This document shows positions 29,042-39,279 of a stretch of DNA of 64,000 nucleotides, piece after piece (position 1 is the stretch's first letter; each line of letters begins with the position of its first letter). Below the pieces are notes generated by a model. The model was not told the origin of the DNA and made no database searches. It saw only the letters and a list, made by a program, of their open reading frames with translations. Source of the stretch: Cellulomonas cellasea (GTDB taxonomy: Bacteria; Actinomycetota; Actinomycetes; Actinomycetales; Cellulomonadaceae); the NCBI RefSeq assembly GCF_006538745.1, contig NZ_BJLR01000018.1:1-64000 (forward strand), written 5' to 3'. Made by a program: the position numbers and the translations under genes.

Positions 29042-30810
29042 CGCTCGCCCCGGCGCCGGCGAACCCGCACGGGCTCGAGGCGCGCGAGGGGGAGGGCGTC
29101 GTCCTCGCCTCGCACCTCGCGGCGCCGGAGCCGGGGTGGACCGCGCGGGCCGACGCGGTCGTCGTCGGCTCGGGCATCGCGGGCCTGACCGCGGCGCTCG
29201 AGCTGCGCACCCGCGTGCCGCGCGTGCTGCTCGTGACCAAGGGCGTGCTCGCGTCGGGGTCTACGCTGTGGGCGCAGGGCGGCATCGCGGCCGCGCTCGA
29301 CCCCGGCGACTCGCCCTCGGCGCACCTCACGGACACGCTCGTCGCCGGGGCCGGCGTGTGCGACCCGCGCGCGGTCGAGGTGCTCGTGACCGAGGGCCCC
29401 GCGCGCGTGCGCGAGCTCGTCGCGGGCGGGGCGGTGTTCGACCGGGCCGCCGACGGCGAGATCGCGCTGACCCGCGAGGGCGGCCACCACGCGGACCGGA
29501 TCGCGCACGCGGGCGGGGACGCGACCGGCGCGGAGATCTCCCGCGCGCTCGTCGCGCAGCTCGACGCGGTGCGCTCCGACCCCGGCATCGAGGTCATCGA
29601 GCACGCGCTCGTGCTCGACCTGCTCACGGGCCCGGCCGGGCCGGACGGCGAGCCCGGCGCGGTCTGCGGCGTGACGCTGCACGTGATCGGCGAGGGCACG
29701 CGCGACGGCGTCGGTGCGGCGCTGGCCCCCGCGGTCGTGCTCGCGACCGGCGGGATCGGGCAGGTCTTCCGCTCCTCGACCAACCCCGTGCAGGCGACGG
29801 GCGACGGGATCGCCGCGGCGCTGCGGGCCGGCGCCCGGCTCGGCGACCTCGAGTTCGTGCAGTTCCACCCGACCGTGCTGTGGCTCGGCTCGGGCGTGCG
29901 CGGGCAGCTCACGCTCGTCTCGGAGGCCGTGCGCGGCGAGGGCGCCTACCTCCTCGACACCGACGGCGTGCGGTTCATGCCCGCGGTGCACCCGATGGCC
30001 GAGCTCGCGCCGCGCGACGTCGTCGCGCACGCGATCGTCACGCAGCTGGCCCGGACCGGCTCGGAGCACGTGCTGCTCGACGCGCGGCACCTGGGCGGCG
30101 ACTTCCTGCGCCGGCGGTTCCCGACGATCCATGAACGCCTCCTCGAGCACGGCATCGACCTGACGACGGACCTCGTGCCGGTCGCCCCCGCGCAGCACTA
30201 CCACTCGGGTGGCATCGTCACCGACCTCGTGGGCCGGGCGTCGCTGCGCGGGCTCTACGCCGCGGGCGAGGTCGCGTGCACCGGCGTGCACGGCGCGAAC
30301 CGGCTCGCCTCGAACTCGCTGCTCGAGGGGCTCGTGTTCGCGCACCGCGCCGCGCGGGACATCGCCGAGCGGGTCGGCGCGGGCGAGCTGGTCCCGGAGG
30401 ACCCCGAGCAGCGTCCCGGCCGTGCCGCGCTGGTCGCGGGCGCGAGCCGCTCGCGCATCCAGCGGCTCGCGTCGTCCGGACCGGGCGTGCTGCGCTCCGG
30501 CGACGGGCTGCGGGCCGCCGCCGAGGGGCTCGCGGGCGTCCGGACGGACGCGCACGTCGTCTCGCACGGGTCCTCGGGGGTCGTCGCCGACCCGCAGACC
30601 GCCGAGTGGGAGACCACGAACGTGCACCAGGTCGCGACCGTGCTGACCGCGACGGCGCTCGAGCGCGAGGAGAGCCGCGGCGGTCACGCGCGCACGGACT
30701 TCCCCGTGCCCGACGACGCGTGGCGCCTGCGGATCGAGGCGCGCCTCGACGCCGACGGCCGGCTCGTGACCGAGCGGGTGCCGCTCGCCGGGGACGTCCC
30801 GCCCGCCTGA
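29038..30810 (+). CDS. nadB: L-aspartate oxidase
   Basis: 590 residues, FAD enzyme making iminoaspartate for NAD synthesis. The dinucleotide motif is [36 protein letters not shown], and [10 protein letters not shown] with [14 protein letters not shown] are family motifs. The usual partner nadA (quinolinate synthase) is not next to it; nadC is separated by a tandem repeat and a divergent rhodanese. It is last in a six-gene chain with 4-bp overlaps. Confidence 0.95.
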   Translation: MTLAPAPANPHGLEAREGEGVVLASHLAAPEPGWTARADAVVVGSGIAGLTAALELRTRVPRVLLVTKGVLASGSTLWAQGGIAAALDPGDSPSAHLTDTLVAGAGVCDPRAVEVLVTEGPARVRELVAGGAVFDRAADGEIALTREGGHHADRIAHAGGDATGAEISRALVAQLDAVRSDPGIEVIEHALVLDLLTGPAGPDGEPGAVCGVTLHVIGEGTRDGVGAALAPAVVLATGGIGQVFRSSTNPVQATGDGIAAALRAGARLGDLEFVQFHPTVLWLGSGVRGQLTLVSEAVRGEGAYLLDTDGVRFMPAVHPMAELAPRDVVAHAIVTQLARTGSEHVLLDARHLGGDFLRRRFPTIHERLLEHGIDLTTDLVPVAPAQHYHSGGIVTDLVGRASLRGLYAAGEVACTGVHGANRLASNSLLEGLVFAHRAARDIAERVGAGELVPEDPEQRPGRAALVAGASRSRIQRLASSGPGVLRSGDGLRAAAEGLAGVRTDAHVVSHGSSGVVADPQTAEWETTNVHQVATVLTATALEREESRGGHARTDFPVPDDAWRLRIEARLDADGRLVTERVPLAGDVPPA

Positions 30811-30828
30811 CGACGGCGGTCGGGCGCC

Positions 30829-30937
30829 GGGTCCGTCGGCGGCGGACGCCGGGCCATCGGCGCCGGACCGCCGGGCCGTCGGCGCCGGACCGCCGGGCCG
30901 TCGGCGCCGCACCGCCGGGACGTCGGCGGGGGACGCC
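30829..30937. repeat. Five tandem copies of a 22-bp unit
   Basis: Unit starts: 30829, 30851, 30873, 30895, 30917 (last one 21 bp). Core GGGCC(G/A)TCGGCGCCGGACC. The units are nearly identical in the centre and diverged at both ends. They fill the gap between the nadB stop and the convergent rhodanese stop and contain the palindrome GGCGCC, so they can fold strongly and may serve as a terminator. Confidence 0.93.
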
Positions 30938-30941
30938 GGGG

Positions 30942-31262
30942 TCAGCGCCCCGGCACGTCCACGGGGAGCCCGGCCCGACGCCACGCGCTCGTGCCGCCCA
31001 CGACGTTGACGGACTCGACGCCCTGCGCCTCGAGCCAGCCCGCGGCCTGCGCCGAGCGCCCGCCCGACTCGCATACGAGGTGCACCGGCGTCGGCAGCCC
31101 GAGGACCTCGGGCGCGCGCGCGACGAGCTCCGACAGCGGCACCGACAGCGCCCCGGGGACGTGCCCACCGGCGTACTCGTCGGCCTCCCGCACGTCGACG
31201 ACGGTCGCGGTGGGGTCCTCGCTCAGCAGCGCGTGCAGCCGGGCGACGTCGATCTCGTTCAC
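30942..31262 (-). CDS. Single-domain rhodanese
   Basis: 106 residues, one rhodanese domain: VVDVREADEYAGGHVPGA, then the active-site loop CESGGRSAQA with the sulfur-accepting Cys near 64. Single-domain rhodaneses move sulfane sulfur; the acceptor is unknown. GTG start with AGGAGGA upstream. It lies antisense between nadB and nadC, divergent from nadC. Confidence 0.9.
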   Translation of the reverse strand: MNEIDVARLHALLSEDPTATVVDVREADEYAGGHVPGALSVPLSELVARAPEVLGLPTPVHLVCESGGRSAQAAGWLEAQGVESVNVVGGTSAWRRAGLPVDVPGR

Positions 31263-31452
31263 GCGGGTCCTCCTGGGGGTGGGCGGCGGTGGTGCGCCGG
31301 GGCCGACGGCGCGCGGCCGCGTCCCAGGATGCGGTGCGCGCGGCCGGAACGGAAGCGACGGGGCCGACCCGGCACCGGGTCGCGCCGCGCCGCCCGCTCC
31401 TGCCGCCGCGACGCCCCCGCGGGACGCCGGCCCTCGGCCGCCCGCGCGCGGC

Positions 31453-31458
31453 TACCGT
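31453..31458 (+). promoter_or_regulatory. Leaderless -10 hexamer for nadC
   Basis: TACCGT stands 6 nt before the nadC GTG. Confidence 0.6.
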
Positions 31459-31464
31459 GGCGGC

Positions 31465-32403
31465 GTGACCGCGCAGACCCCGCCCGCCGCCTCGACCCCC
31501 GCCACCCCGCACGACGCGCCCGACGCCGCGTGGCTCGCCCGACTCGTCGGCGTCGCGCTCGACGAGGACCTCGGCCCGGCGCCCGGCCGCGACGTGACGA
31601 CGCAGGCCACCGTCCCCGCGGACGAGACGGGCGCGGCGGACGTCGTGGCGCGCGCCGACGGGGTCGTCGCCGGGCTCGTCGTCGTCGCGGAGGTGCTCGA
31701 CCAGGTCGCGACCCGGCTGGGCCTCGCGCCCGCGACGGTCGACCTCCGCGTGCCGGACGGGACGCGCGTGCGCCGCGGGGACGTGCTCGCGACGATCGCG
31801 GGCCCCGTCCAGGTCCTGCTCGTCGCGGAGCGGACGCTGCTCAACCTCGTCTCGCGCGCGTCGGGGGTCGCGACCCACACACGCCGCTGGGCCGACGCGC
31901 TCGGCGGCACGGGCGCGCAGGTGCTCGACACCCGCAAGACGACCCCGGGCCTGCGCGCGCTCGAGAAGTACGCGGTGCGCTGCGGCGGCGGCACGAACAA
32001 GCGCATGGGCCTGTACGACGTCGCGATGGTCAAGGACAACCACGTCGTGGCGGCGGGCTCGGTCGCCGCGGCGGTCGAGGCGGTCCGCACACGCTTCCCC
32101 CACGTCACGATCCAGGTCGAGGCGGACACGCTCGCGCAGGCCCTCGAGGCCGTCGAGGTCGGCGCGCGCTTCCTGCTGCTCGACAACATGCCGCCCGCGG
32201 TGCTGGCCGAGGTCGTCGCCGCGGTCCGGGCGGGCGAGGCGCGCACCGGCCGGGTCGAGCTCGAGGCGACGGGCAACCTGACGCTCGACGTGGCCGCCGA
32301 CGTCGCCCGCACGGGGGTCGACTACCTCTCGGTCGGGGCGCTGACGCACTCCAGCCCGATCTTGGACGTCGCGCTCGACCTGACGCCGGCCGCGACATCC
32401 TGA
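31465..32403 (+). CDS. nadC: Nicotinate-nucleotide pyrophosphorylase (carboxylating)
   Basis: 312 residues. It converts quinolinate and PRPP to nicotinate mononucleotide. Seen: ERTLLNLVSRASGVAT, LDTRKTTPGLR, GGGTNKRMGLYD, MVKDNH, and SVGALTHS. About 25 N-terminal residues are Ala/Pro-rich and variable. GTG start fixed by the -10 hexamer. nadB is about 650 bp upstream; nadA is not in the window. Confidence 0.96.
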   Translation: MTAQTPPAASTPATPHDAPDAAWLARLVGVALDEDLGPAPGRDVTTQATVPADETGAADVVARADGVVAGLVVVAEVLDQVATRLGLAPATVDLRVPDGTRVRRGDVLATIAGPVQVLLVAERTLLNLVSRASGVATHTRRWADALGGTGAQVLDTRKTTPGLRALEKYAVRCGGGTNKRMGLYDVAMVKDNHVVAAGSVAAAVEAVRTRFPHVTIQVEADTLAQALEAVEVGARFLLLDNMPPAVLAEVVAAVRAGEARTGRVELEATGNLTLDVAADVARTGVDYLSVGALTHSSPILDVALDLTPAATS

Positions 32404-32485
32404 CGCCGGACGGGCTCCCTGCTGGGCGCCCCGGCCCCGGCGTCCGCCCGGACCCCCGGGCGCCGGGAGCGGGCGCGCCGGTCGG

Positions 32486-32491
32486 TAGGAT
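32486..32491 (+). promoter_or_regulatory. Leaderless -10 hexamer for lysS
   Basis: TAGGAT is 6 nt before the lysS GTG. Confidence 0.6.
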
Positions 32492-32497
32492 CGTCCG

Positions 32498-34015
32498 GTG
32501 ACCGAGAGCGTGCCCGCCGGGGCGGACGACGAGCAGACCGAGGACCTCCCCGAGCAGATGCGGGTCCGCCGCGAGAAGCGTGAGCGCCTGCTCGCCGAGG
32601 GCGAGGCGTACCCCGTCTCGGTCCCGCGCACCCACACCCTCGCGCAGGTCCGTGCGGCGCACCCCGACCTCGAGCCGGGCACCGAGACCGACGACGTCGT
32701 GGGCGTCGCCGCGCGCGTGGTGTTCCTGCGCAACACCGGCAAGCTGTGCTTCGCGACGCTGCAGGACGGCGAGGGCACCCGCCTGCAGGTCATGCTGAGC
32801 CTCGCCGAGGTGGGCGAGGAGTCGCTGGGCCGCTTCAAGGCGCTCGTCGACCTCGGGGACCACCTGTTCGTGCACGGGCGCGTCATCTCCTCGCGCCGCG
32901 GCGAGCTCTCGGTGTTCGCGGACGACTGGCAGATCGCGGCCAAGGCGCTGCGCCCGCTCCCGGTGCTGCACAAGGACCTCTCGGAGGAGGCCCGCGTCCG
33001 TCAGCGCTACGTCGACCTCATCGCCCGCCCGGCCGCGCGCGACGCCGCCCGGCTGCGCGCCGCCGTCGTGCGCTCGCTGCGCGACAACCTGCACGGGCGC
33101 GAGTTCCTCGAGATCGAGACGCCGATGCTGCAGACGCAGGCCGGCGGCGCCGCAGCCCGCCCGTTCGTCACGCACATGAACGCGTTCGACATCGAGCTGT
33201 ACCTGCGGATCGCTCCCGAGCTGTTCCTCAAGCGCGCGGTCGTCGGCGGGATCGAGCGCGTCTTCGAGATCAACCGGAACTTCCGCAACGAGGGTGCCGA
33301 CTCCACGCACTCGCCCGAGTTCGCGATGCTCGAGGCGTACGAGGCCTACGGCGACTACGACACGATGGCGACGCTCACGCAGGACCTCGTGCAGACCGCC
33401 GCGAACGACGCCCTCGGCGGCACGGTCGTGATCCTCCCGAACGGCGAGGACTACGACCTCGGCGGGCAGTGGACGCAGCTGTCGATGTACGAATCGCTCT
33501 CGGAGGCGCTCGGCGAGGAGATCACGCACGACACCCCCGACGAGCGGCTCACGACGCTCGTGGAGAAGTTCGACATCCAGATCGACCCCCGCCGGCAGAA
33601 CCACGGCAAGCTCGTCGAGGAGCTGTGGGAGCACCACGTCGGCAACGACCTGTGGGCGCCGACGTTCGTGCGCGACTTCCCGGTCGAGACGAGCCCGCTC
33701 ACGCGCGACCACCGCACGAAGCGCGGGCTCGTCGAGAAGTGGGACCTGTACGTGCGCGGCTTCGAGCTCGCGACCGCCTACTCCGAGCTCGTCGACCCGG
33801 TGATCCAGCGCCAGCGTTTCGAGGCGCAGGCCCTGCTCGCGGCCGCGGGCGACGACGAGGCCATGCAGCTCGATGAGGACTTTCTCACCGCCGTCGAGTA
33901 CGCGATGCCGCCGGCCGGCGGGATGGGGATGGGCGTGGACCGCCTGCTCATGGCGCTGACCGGGCTCGGCGTCCGCGAGACGATCCTGTTCCCGCTCGTG
34001 AAGCCGCAGGCCTGA
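32498..34015 (+). CDS. lysS: Lysyl-tRNA synthetase, class II
   Basis: 505 residues. OB-fold anticodon-binding domain (about 60-165) followed by the class II catalytic core: motif 2 around [20 protein letters not shown] and motif 3 as [15 protein letters not shown]. Normal length for a bacterial LysRS without the MprF-like extension of mycobacterial LysX. It charges tRNA-Lys. Directly upstream of a small membrane protein and lsr2, as in other actinobacteria. Confidence 0.97.
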   Translation: MTESVPAGADDEQTEDLPEQMRVRREKRERLLAEGEAYPVSVPRTHTLAQVRAAHPDLEPGTETDDVVGVAARVVFLRNTGKLCFATLQDGEGTRLQVMLSLAEVGEESLGRFKALVDLGDHLFVHGRVISSRRGELSVFADDWQIAAKALRPLPVLHKDLSEEARVRQRYVDLIARPAARDAARLRAAVVRSLRDNLHGREFLEIETPMLQTQAGGAAARPFVTHMNAFDIELYLRIAPELFLKRAVVGGIERVFEINRNFRNEGADSTHSPEFAMLEAYEAYGDYDTMATLTQDLVQTAANDALGGTVVILPNGEDYDLGGQWTQLSMYESLSEALGEEITHDTPDERLTTLVEKFDIQIDPRRQNHGKLVEELWEHHVGNDLWAPTFVRDFPVETSPLTRDHRTKRGLVEKWDLYVRGFELATAYSELVDPVIQRQRFEAQALLAAAGDDEAMQLDEDFLTAVEYAMPPAGGMGMGVDRLLMALTGLGVRETILFPLVKPQA

Positions 34016-34052
34016 GGAATTGCCGTCGGGCGTCCGGCGAGATCGCCGGGCG

Positions 34053-34058
34053 TAGACT
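34053..34058 (+). promoter_or_regulatory. Leaderless -10 hexamer for the small membrane protein
   Basis: TAGACT is 7 nt before the ATG at 34066. Confidence 0.55.
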
Positions 34059-34065
34059 TGTCGCG

Positions 34066-34254
34066 ATGAACGGCTTCCTTCTCGCCCTCGCCGCGCTGCT
34101 GCCCTCGCTGGGCGTCGGCGCGATCTTCTGGTATGTGATGCGGGCGCTCGTGAATGCCGACCGCACGGAACGTGCGGCATTGGCGCGCATGGACGCGCAG
34201 GATGCGGAGCGCGCCGCGAAGGCCAAATCTGCTCGGTCTGAATCAGATAGCTGA
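34066..34254 (+). CDS. Small membrane protein, 62 aa
   Basis: One membrane helix (LLALAALLPSLGVGAIFWYVM, residues about 4-25) and a charged tail rich in Arg, Ala and Glu with a Ser-rich end. Predicted to lie in the membrane with its tail in the cytoplasm. Small proteins of this form occur between lysS and lsr2 in related genera. No function is known. Confidence 0.7.
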   Translation: MNGFLLALAALLPSLGVGAIFWYVMRALVNADRTERAALARMDAQDAERAAKAKSARSESDS

Positions 34255-34309
34255 TACACCGGTCTGTTGGTGCGGGCGCAGCGATCCTTCTGGTGCACGC
34301 GGCTTCCCT

Positions 34310-34338
34310 TTGACGCAACTTTCGAATGGTGCGATGCT
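34310..34338 (+). promoter_or_regulatory. Candidate lsr2 promoter
   Basis: TTGACG (34310-34315) and GATGCT (34333-34338) are separated by 17 bp, in an unusually AT-rich stretch just upstream of lsr2. The -10 is weak. Confidence 0.4.
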
Positions 34339-34385
34339 GCGTTCAACACCCCGTGAGAATCCCCCCTCGCACCAGGAGAAGAACA

Positions 34386-34739
34386 ATGGCCCAGAAGGTC
34401 CAGGTCCTGCTCGTCGACGACATTGACGGCGGCACCGCCGACGAGACCGTCTCTTTCTCGATCGACGGAGTGTCCTACGAGATCGACCTGACGTCGGAGC
34501 ACGCGAACGAGCTGCGCGAGTCGCTCGCGACGTGGGTGGGCCACGCGCGCAAGACGGGCGGCCGGGCGTCCTCGTCGGCCGGTCGCAGCGGGCGCAGCAG
34601 CACGCGTCGCTCGTCGGGCTCGTCCTCGAGCGGCGACGCCGGTGCGATCCGCGACTGGGCGAAGGCCAACGGCCACCCGGTCTCCGAGCGCGGCCGCATC
34701 TCGGCGGACGTCAAGGCCGCCTACGAGGCTGCGCACTGA
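34386..34739 (+). CDS. lsr2: Nucleoid-associated protein Lsr2
   Basis: 117 residues. Lsr2 bridges AT-rich DNA and silences foreign genes, the actinobacterial counterpart of H-NS. The N-terminal half (QVLLVDDIDGG through SEHANELR) dimerises, a Ser/Arg linker of about 35 residues follows, and the C-terminal DNA-binding domain has IRDWAKANGHPVSERGRIS with the RGR minor-groove motif. GGAGAAG precedes the ATG. The clpC gene that commonly follows is absent here; the xylose cluster is in its place. Confidence 0.96.
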   Translation: MAQKVQVLLVDDIDGGTADETVSFSIDGVSYEIDLTSEHANELRESLATWVGHARKTGGRASSSAGRSGRSSTRRSSGSSSSGDAGAIRDWAKANGHPVSERGRISADVKAAYEAAH

Positions 34740-34785
34740 CCCCAGCTCGACCCTGCCGCGGTCGCCCGCGGTGCACCGAAGAACG

Positions 34786-34825
34786 ACGAGTGCCCGGCAC
34801 CACCCCATGGGTGCCGGGCACTCGT
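34786..34825. terminator. 16-bp-stem hairpin after lsr2
   Basis: ACGAGTGCCCGGCACC (34786-34801) pairs perfectly with 34810-34825 around an 8-nt loop. It lies between lsr2 and the convergent xylB stop, so it can act for both strands. Confidence 0.85.
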
Positions 34826-34905
34826 GCGTCCGGGCCGGGTGGGAGGGCACCCGGGCCGGGCGGGACGCGCGCCGCCCCGCACCGGGCGGACGCGCGTCGG
34901 TCGGC

Positions 34906-36390
34906 TCAGGCGGGACGGGTCCCGGTGAGCTCGCGAACGGCCGCGTACTGCTCCCGCACGCGCGGCGCGGGCTCGGCGCGGTAGACGGTCGACTCGCCGG
35001 CACCGGTCCACGCGGGCGGCGTCGGCTCGCCCGAGAGCACCCAGGCCGCCTGACGCGCGGCACCGTCGGCCACGTACTCGCCGGGGGTGGGGACGGTCAC
35101 GTCGAGCCCGAGGACGCTCGGGGCGATCTCGCGCACCGCCTGGGACTGCGCGCCGCCGCCGATGAGGAACACGCGCTCGACCTGCACGCCCTGCGCCCGC
35201 AGCGCGTCGAGGCCGTCCGCGAGGGCGCACAGCATGCCCTCGACGGCCGCGCGCGCGAGGTGCGCCGGGGTCGTGTTGGCGAGCCGGATGCCGTGCAGCG
35301 CGCCCGTGGCGTCGGGCTTGTTCGGCGTGCGCTCGCCCTCGAGGTACGGCACGAGCACGAGGCCGTCGGCGCCCGCGGGTGCCGCGAGGGCGAGCTCGGA
35401 GAGCCCCGCGTGGTCGACCCCCAGCATGCGCGCGGCGGCGTCCAGGACGCGCGAGGCGTTGAGCGTGCAGGCGAGCGGCAGGAACGCGCCGGTCGCGTCG
35501 GCGAAGCCGGTCACGAGGCCCGAGCCGTCGGCGCTCGGCGCGGAGGCGATCGCCGAGACGACGCCGGACGTGCCGATCGAGATGGCGACGTCACCGGGCA
35601 CGAGACCGAGGCCGAGCGCGGCGGCGGCGTTGTCGCCCGCACCGGCGCCGAGCAGCGGGCCGCGCGCACCGACCGCCGAGGTCCCGGCGGGCTCGCCGGG
35701 GCGCACCACGCGCGGCAGCACCGCGTCGTGGCCGAGCGCGAGCTCGAGGAGGTCGCGGCGGTAGTCGTCGGTGAACGGGGACCAGTAGCCCGTGCCGGAG
35801 GCGTCGGAGCGGTCGGTCGTGAGCGCCTCGAGCCCGGTGCGGCCGGTGCCCGGCCCGTGGCCCGCGAGGCGCCACGTGAGCCAGTCGTGGGGGAGGGCGA
35901 CGGCGGCGACGCGCGCGGCGTTCTCCGGCTCGGCGTCGCGCAGCCAGCGCAGCTTGGTCACGGTCAGCGAGGCGACGGGCACCGAGCCGGTCGCCTGCGC
36001 CCACGCGGTGGCACCGTCCAGCAGCGGGGCTCCCTCGGACGCACCGACGGCGCCGTCGCGCGGCGTGCCGTCGAGCTCGCCGATGAGGTCGAGGGCGGCC
36101 TGCGCCGAGCGCGTGTCGTTCCACAGCAGCGCGTCGCGGACCACGTTCCCGTCGGCGTCGAGCGCGACCATGCCGTGCTGCTGACCGCCGACGGCGATCG
36201 CGTCGACGTCGTCGAGCCCGCCCGCGTCCGCGATCGCGGCCTGGAGCGCGTCCCACCAGCGGGCGGGGTCGATCTCGGTGCCGTCGGGGTGCGAGGCGCG
36301 CCCGGAGCGGACGAGCGCCCCCGTCTGCGCGTCGCGGACGACGACCTTGCAGGACTGGGTGGAGGAGTCCACCCCGGCGACGAGCGTCAT
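34906..36390 (-). CDS. xylB: Xylulokinase
   Basis: 494 residues, FGGY kinase. It phosphorylates D-xylulose to xylulose 5-phosphate for the pentose phosphate pathway. Seen: [39 protein letters not shown] with the catalytic Asp near 240, and [17 protein letters not shown] at 36390 has a weak AAGGG. It is 119 bp after xylA on the same strand; a strong hairpin lies between them. Confidence 0.95.
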   Translation of the reverse strand: MTLVAGVDSSTQSCKVVVRDAQTGALVRSGRASHPDGTEIDPARWWDALQAAIADAGGLDDVDAIAVGGQQHGMVALDADGNVVRDALLWNDTRSAQAALDLIGELDGTPRDGAVGASEGAPLLDGATAWAQATGSVPVASLTVTKLRWLRDAEPENAARVAAVALPHDWLTWRLAGHGPGTGRTGLEALTTDRSDASGTGYWSPFTDDYRRDLLELALGHDAVLPRVVRPGEPAGTSAVGARGPLLGAGAGDNAAAALGLGLVPGDVAISIGTSGVVSAIASAPSADGSGLVTGFADATGAFLPLACTLNASRVLDAAARMLGVDHAGLSELALAAPAGADGLVLVPYLEGERTPNKPDATGALHGIRLANTTPAHLARAAVEGMLCALADGLDALRAQGVQVERVFLIGGGAQSQAVREIAPSVLGLDVTVPTPGEYVADGAARQAAWVLSGEPTPPAWTGAGESTVYRAEPAPRVREQYAAVRELTGTRPA

Positions 36391-36415
36391 GTGCGTGTGC
36401 CCTTCGTGCGAGGAG

Positions 36416-36454
36416 CCGGGCCCGGCGTCCGCGGGGTGCGGTCGCCGGGCCCGG
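36416..36454 (-). terminator. Intercistronic hairpin between xylA and xylB
   Basis: CCGGGCCCGGCG (36416-36427) pairs with CGCCGGGCCCGG (36443-36454), 15-nt loop. On the xylA-xylB transcript it could stabilise xylA mRNA or cut readthrough to xylB. Confidence 0.65.
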
Positions 36455-36509
36455 CCGGGATTTCTCGGGTCGTGCGGTCGTGCAGTCGTGCTGGGCCGGT
36501 CAGCAGCGG

Positions 36510-37697
36510 TCAGCGCGCGCCGATGGCGTGCTCGAGCGCGAGCTGGTTGAGGTGCACGAAGTCGAAGCCGCGCGCCGCGACGGCGTCGACGTCGAGGTCC
36601 TCGTACGCGGAGCGGTCCGCCAGGAGGTCGGCCAGGGTCTCGCCCTCGCCGAGCGTGGGCTGCGCCAGCTCGAGCACGCCGGACGCCTCGAGCGCCGCCT
36701 GGACCTCGGGGTCCGCACGGAACGCGAGCGCACGCTCCTTGAGCAGCAGGTAGGTGCGGATGTTCGCCTCGGCGGACGCCCAGACACCCTCCATGCTCTC
36801 GGTGCGCGAGGGCTTGTAGTCGAAGTGGCGGGGGCCGTCGTAGCGCGGGCCGCCGCTCGGGAAGCCGTTCTCGACGAGGTCGACCGTGGCGAAGGCGGAG
36901 AACAGGTCGCCGTGACCGAAGACGAGGTCCTGGTCGTACTTGATGGACCGCTGGCCGTTCAGGTCGATGTGGAACAGCTTGCCCGCCCACAGCGCCTGGG
37001 CGATGCCCGACGTGTAGTTGAGGCCGGCCATCTGCTCGTGGCCCGTCTCCGGGTTGAGGCCGACGATGTCGCCGTGCTCGAGCTTGGCGATGAAGCCGAG
37101 CGCGTGCCCGATCGTCGGGAGGATGATGTCGCCGCGGGGCTCGTTGGGCTTGGGCTCGATGGCGATCTTGAGCCCGTAGCCCTTCTCCTTGATGTACGCG
37201 GCGACGGTGTCGATGCCCTCGGCGTAGCGGTCGTGCGCGGCGTTGAGGTCCTTCGCGGAGTCGTACTCCGCGCCCTCGCGCCCGCCCCACATGACGAAGG
37301 TGTCGGCGCCGAGCTCGGCGGCGAGGTCGACGTTGCGGACGATCTTGCGCAGCGCGTAGCGGCGCACGCGGCGGTCGTTCGAGGTGAACGCGCCGTCCTT
37401 GAACATCGGGTGCGTGAACGTGTTCGTCGTGACCATCTCGACGGTGATGCCGGTCTCGTCGAGCGCGCCCTTGAAGCGGGCGAGGATCTCGTCGCGGGTC
37501 TTCGCGTCGGAGCCGAACGGGACGACGTCGTCGTCGTGGAACGTCACGTGCGCGACGCCGAGCTTGGCGAGCTGGTGCACGGACTCGACCGGGTCGAGCC
37601 ACGGGCGGGTCGCGTCGCCGAACTGGTCGCGCGCCTCCCACCCGACGGTCCAGAGACCGAACGAGAACTTGTCTGCGGGGGTGGCCTTGGGCGCCAT
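36510..37697 (-). CDS. xylA: Xylose isomerase, class I
   Basis: 395 residues. It isomerises D-xylose to D-xylulose (and glucose to fructose) with divalent metal. Catalytic His54 in [11 protein letters not shown], Glu181 and Lys183 in [10 protein letters not shown], and MWGGREG are exactly placed for class I enzymes (about 390 residues, short N-terminus). The ATG at 37697 follows GGAGGAG. Transcribed away from the ROK regulator, with a shared operator region between. Confidence 0.97.
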   Translation of the reverse strand: MAPKATPADKFSFGLWTVGWEARDQFGDATRPWLDPVESVHQLAKLGVAHVTFHDDDVVPFGSDAKTRDEILARFKGALDETGITVEMVTTNTFTHPMFKDGAFTSNDRRVRRYALRKIVRNVDLAAELGADTFVMWGGREGAEYDSAKDLNAAHDRYAEGIDTVAAYIKEKGYGLKIAIEPKPNEPRGDIILPTIGHALGFIAKLEHGDIVGLNPETGHEQMAGLNYTSGIAQALWAGKLFHIDLNGQRSIKYDQDLVFGHGDLFSAFATVDLVENGFPSGGPRYDGPRHFDYKPSRTESMEGVWASAEANIRTYLLLKERALAFRADPEVQAALEASGVLELAQPTLGEGETLADLLADRSAYEDLDVDAVAARGFDFVHLNQLALEHAIGAR

Positions 37698-37724
37698 CGG
37701 GTTCTCCTCCACGAGAGCCGGGGG

Positions 37725-37770
37725 AATTTGTTGTACGAGTGAACTTATGCGCGCGAGCGGCTAGGGTCAA
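37725..37770 (-). promoter_or_regulatory. xylA promoter with XylR-type operator
   Basis: On the minus strand: -35 TTGACC (37770-37765), 17-bp spacer, -10 TAAGTT (37747-37742), then ACAACAAATT (37734-37725). The 23-bp block from TAAGTT matches 16 of 23 positions of the block at 39303-39325 before the sugar-binding gene. ACAACAAA resembles the right half of Bacillus xylO. Confidence 0.75.
37762..37767 (+). promoter_or_regulatory. Leaderless -10 hexamer for the ROK regulator
   Basis: TAGGGT is 6 nt before the ATG at 37774 and overlaps the divergent xylA -35, so the two promoters should compete. Confidence 0.6.
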
Positions 37771-37773
37771 GTC

Positions 37774-39120
37774 ATGGCCCCCGATCGAAGCGATGCCGCC
37801 GCGCCGTCCCGCGCGTCGGCCGCCGCGTCCGCGGGTGCACCGGTCGTCCGCCGGGCCCGGGGCGCCGGGGCGCTCTCGGCCGCCGGCCGGCCCTCCGCGA
37901 CGCGCGTGCGTGCACCGCGCCGGGCCGCGGGTCAGGCCTCGCTGCGCGAGCACAACCTGAGCCTCACGCTCCAGCACGTCCTCGACGCGCACGCCCCGCT
38001 CTCGCGCGCCGACATCGCGTCCGCGACGGGCCTGGCGCGCGCGACCGTCTCGGGTCTCGTCGACCAGCTCATCGAGGCGCAGCTCGTCGTCGAGCTCGAG
38101 CCGCTCGCGTCCCAGCGCGCCGGCCGCCCGGCGGTCCCGCTCGCACCGGCGCGGGGCACGGTCGCGGCGCTCGGGATGGAGGTCAACGTCGACTACGTCG
38201 GGGTGCGCGCGCTCGACCTCGCGGGCCGCGTGCTGACCGAGCGCGTCGAGCTCGGCGACCTACGCGGGAGCCGGCCCGAGGCGGTGCTCGACCGCCTGGC
38301 CCAGATGGCGGGCCGGGTCGCGGCGAACCTCAGCGCCGACGGCGTCCGGGTCGCCGGCACCGCGCTCGCGCTGCCCGGGCTGGTCGACCGCGTGACCGGC
38401 CCCCTGCGCGTCGCGCCGAACCTCGGGTGGCGGGACGTCGACGTCGTCGCGCACCTCACGACCCACCCGGTGCTCGCGGGCTTCCCGCCGCGCCTGGCCA
38501 ACGAGGCGAACCTCGCCGCGCGCGCTGAGGCGCATGCGCGCAGGTCGGCGGGCCGCCCGAGCTTCGTGTACGTCTCGGGCGAGGTGGGCATCGGCGGGGC
38601 GATCGTCCTCGACGGCGAGATCTTCCTCGGGCGGCACGGGTGGAGCGGCGAGCTCGGGCACACCGTGCTCGACCCGTTCGGCCCGGGTCGCGGCACGCTC
38701 GAGGAGTACGCCGGGCTCGACGCGCTCGTGCGCGGCGCGGGCCTCGAGTCGGGCGCGCCGCTCGCGGACCTCGTCGCGGCGGCCGACGCGGGCGACCGGG
38801 CGGCGCTCGACTCGCTGCGCCGCGGCGGCACGGCCCTCGGCGTCGCGCTCGCGAACGTCGTCAACGTCGTCGACGTCGGGCTCGTCGTCCTCGGCGGCAC
38901 GTTCGGGCAGATCTACCCGCACGTGCGCGACGCGGTCGCGGAGCAGCTCGACCGCTGTGTCATCTTCGGGGGGTGGTCACCCGTGGAGCTGAGCGAGGCC
39001 CGGGCGGGGGAGTACCCGGCGATGACCGGGGGCGCCCTCGCGGTGCTGCGCGCGGTCGCCGCGGACCCGATCGGCTGGTCCGGCACGGGGCAGGACACCC
39101 TCGCCCGCGCAGGAGGGTGA
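37774..39120 (+). CDS. xylR: ROK-family xylose repressor
   Basis: 448 residues. The first 50 are Ala/Arg-rich and probably disordered; a winged helix-turn-helix (about 60-120, [25 protein letters not shown]) binds DNA; the rest is a ROK sugar-kinase fold ([41 protein letters not shown]). The ROK zinc-binding Cys cluster is absent, as in XylR repressors. Position between xylAB and the sugar transporter, with matching operator-like sites at both promoters, makes it the xylose repressor. Name is inferred from context. Confidence 0.85.
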   Translation: MAPDRSDAAAPSRASAAASAGAPVVRRARGAGALSAAGRPSATRVRAPRRAAGQASLREHNLSLTLQHVLDAHAPLSRADIASATGLARATVSGLVDQLIEAQLVVELEPLASQRAGRPAVPLAPARGTVAALGMEVNVDYVGVRALDLAGRVLTERVELGDLRGSRPEAVLDRLAQMAGRVAANLSADGVRVAGTALALPGLVDRVTGPLRVAPNLGWRDVDVVAHLTTHPVLAGFPPRLANEANLAARAEAHARRSAGRPSFVYVSGEVGIGGAIVLDGEIFLGRHGWSGELGHTVLDPFGPGRGTLEEYAGLDALVRGAGLESGAPLADLVAAADAGDRAALDSLRRGGTALGVALANVVNVVDVGLVVLGGTFGQIYPHVRDAVAEQLDRCVIFGGWSPVELSEARAGEYPAMTGGALAVLRAVAADPIGWSGTGQDTLARAGG

Positions 39121-39279
39121 CGGCCGCCGGCCGCGGCCCCTCGCTCGTCCGGGTGACGCGGTGCGGCAGCCGGGTGCCCGATTCGTCCATGTGACCGCTC
39201 ACATCGAGAGATCCGGGCATCGTCACCGGGATGTGATCGGGCCGTTGTGCAATCGTGACCTTCAACAGTTGTACTGTCC

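Noticed and set aside
28621-32973. 1450-codon antisense frame over panD, nadB and nadC
   Set aside because: Antisense to well-conserved enzymes, no recognisable domain.
34786-34825. Operator for lsr2 or xylB
   Set aside because: A 16-bp stem with 8-nt loop between convergent stops is better explained as a terminator.
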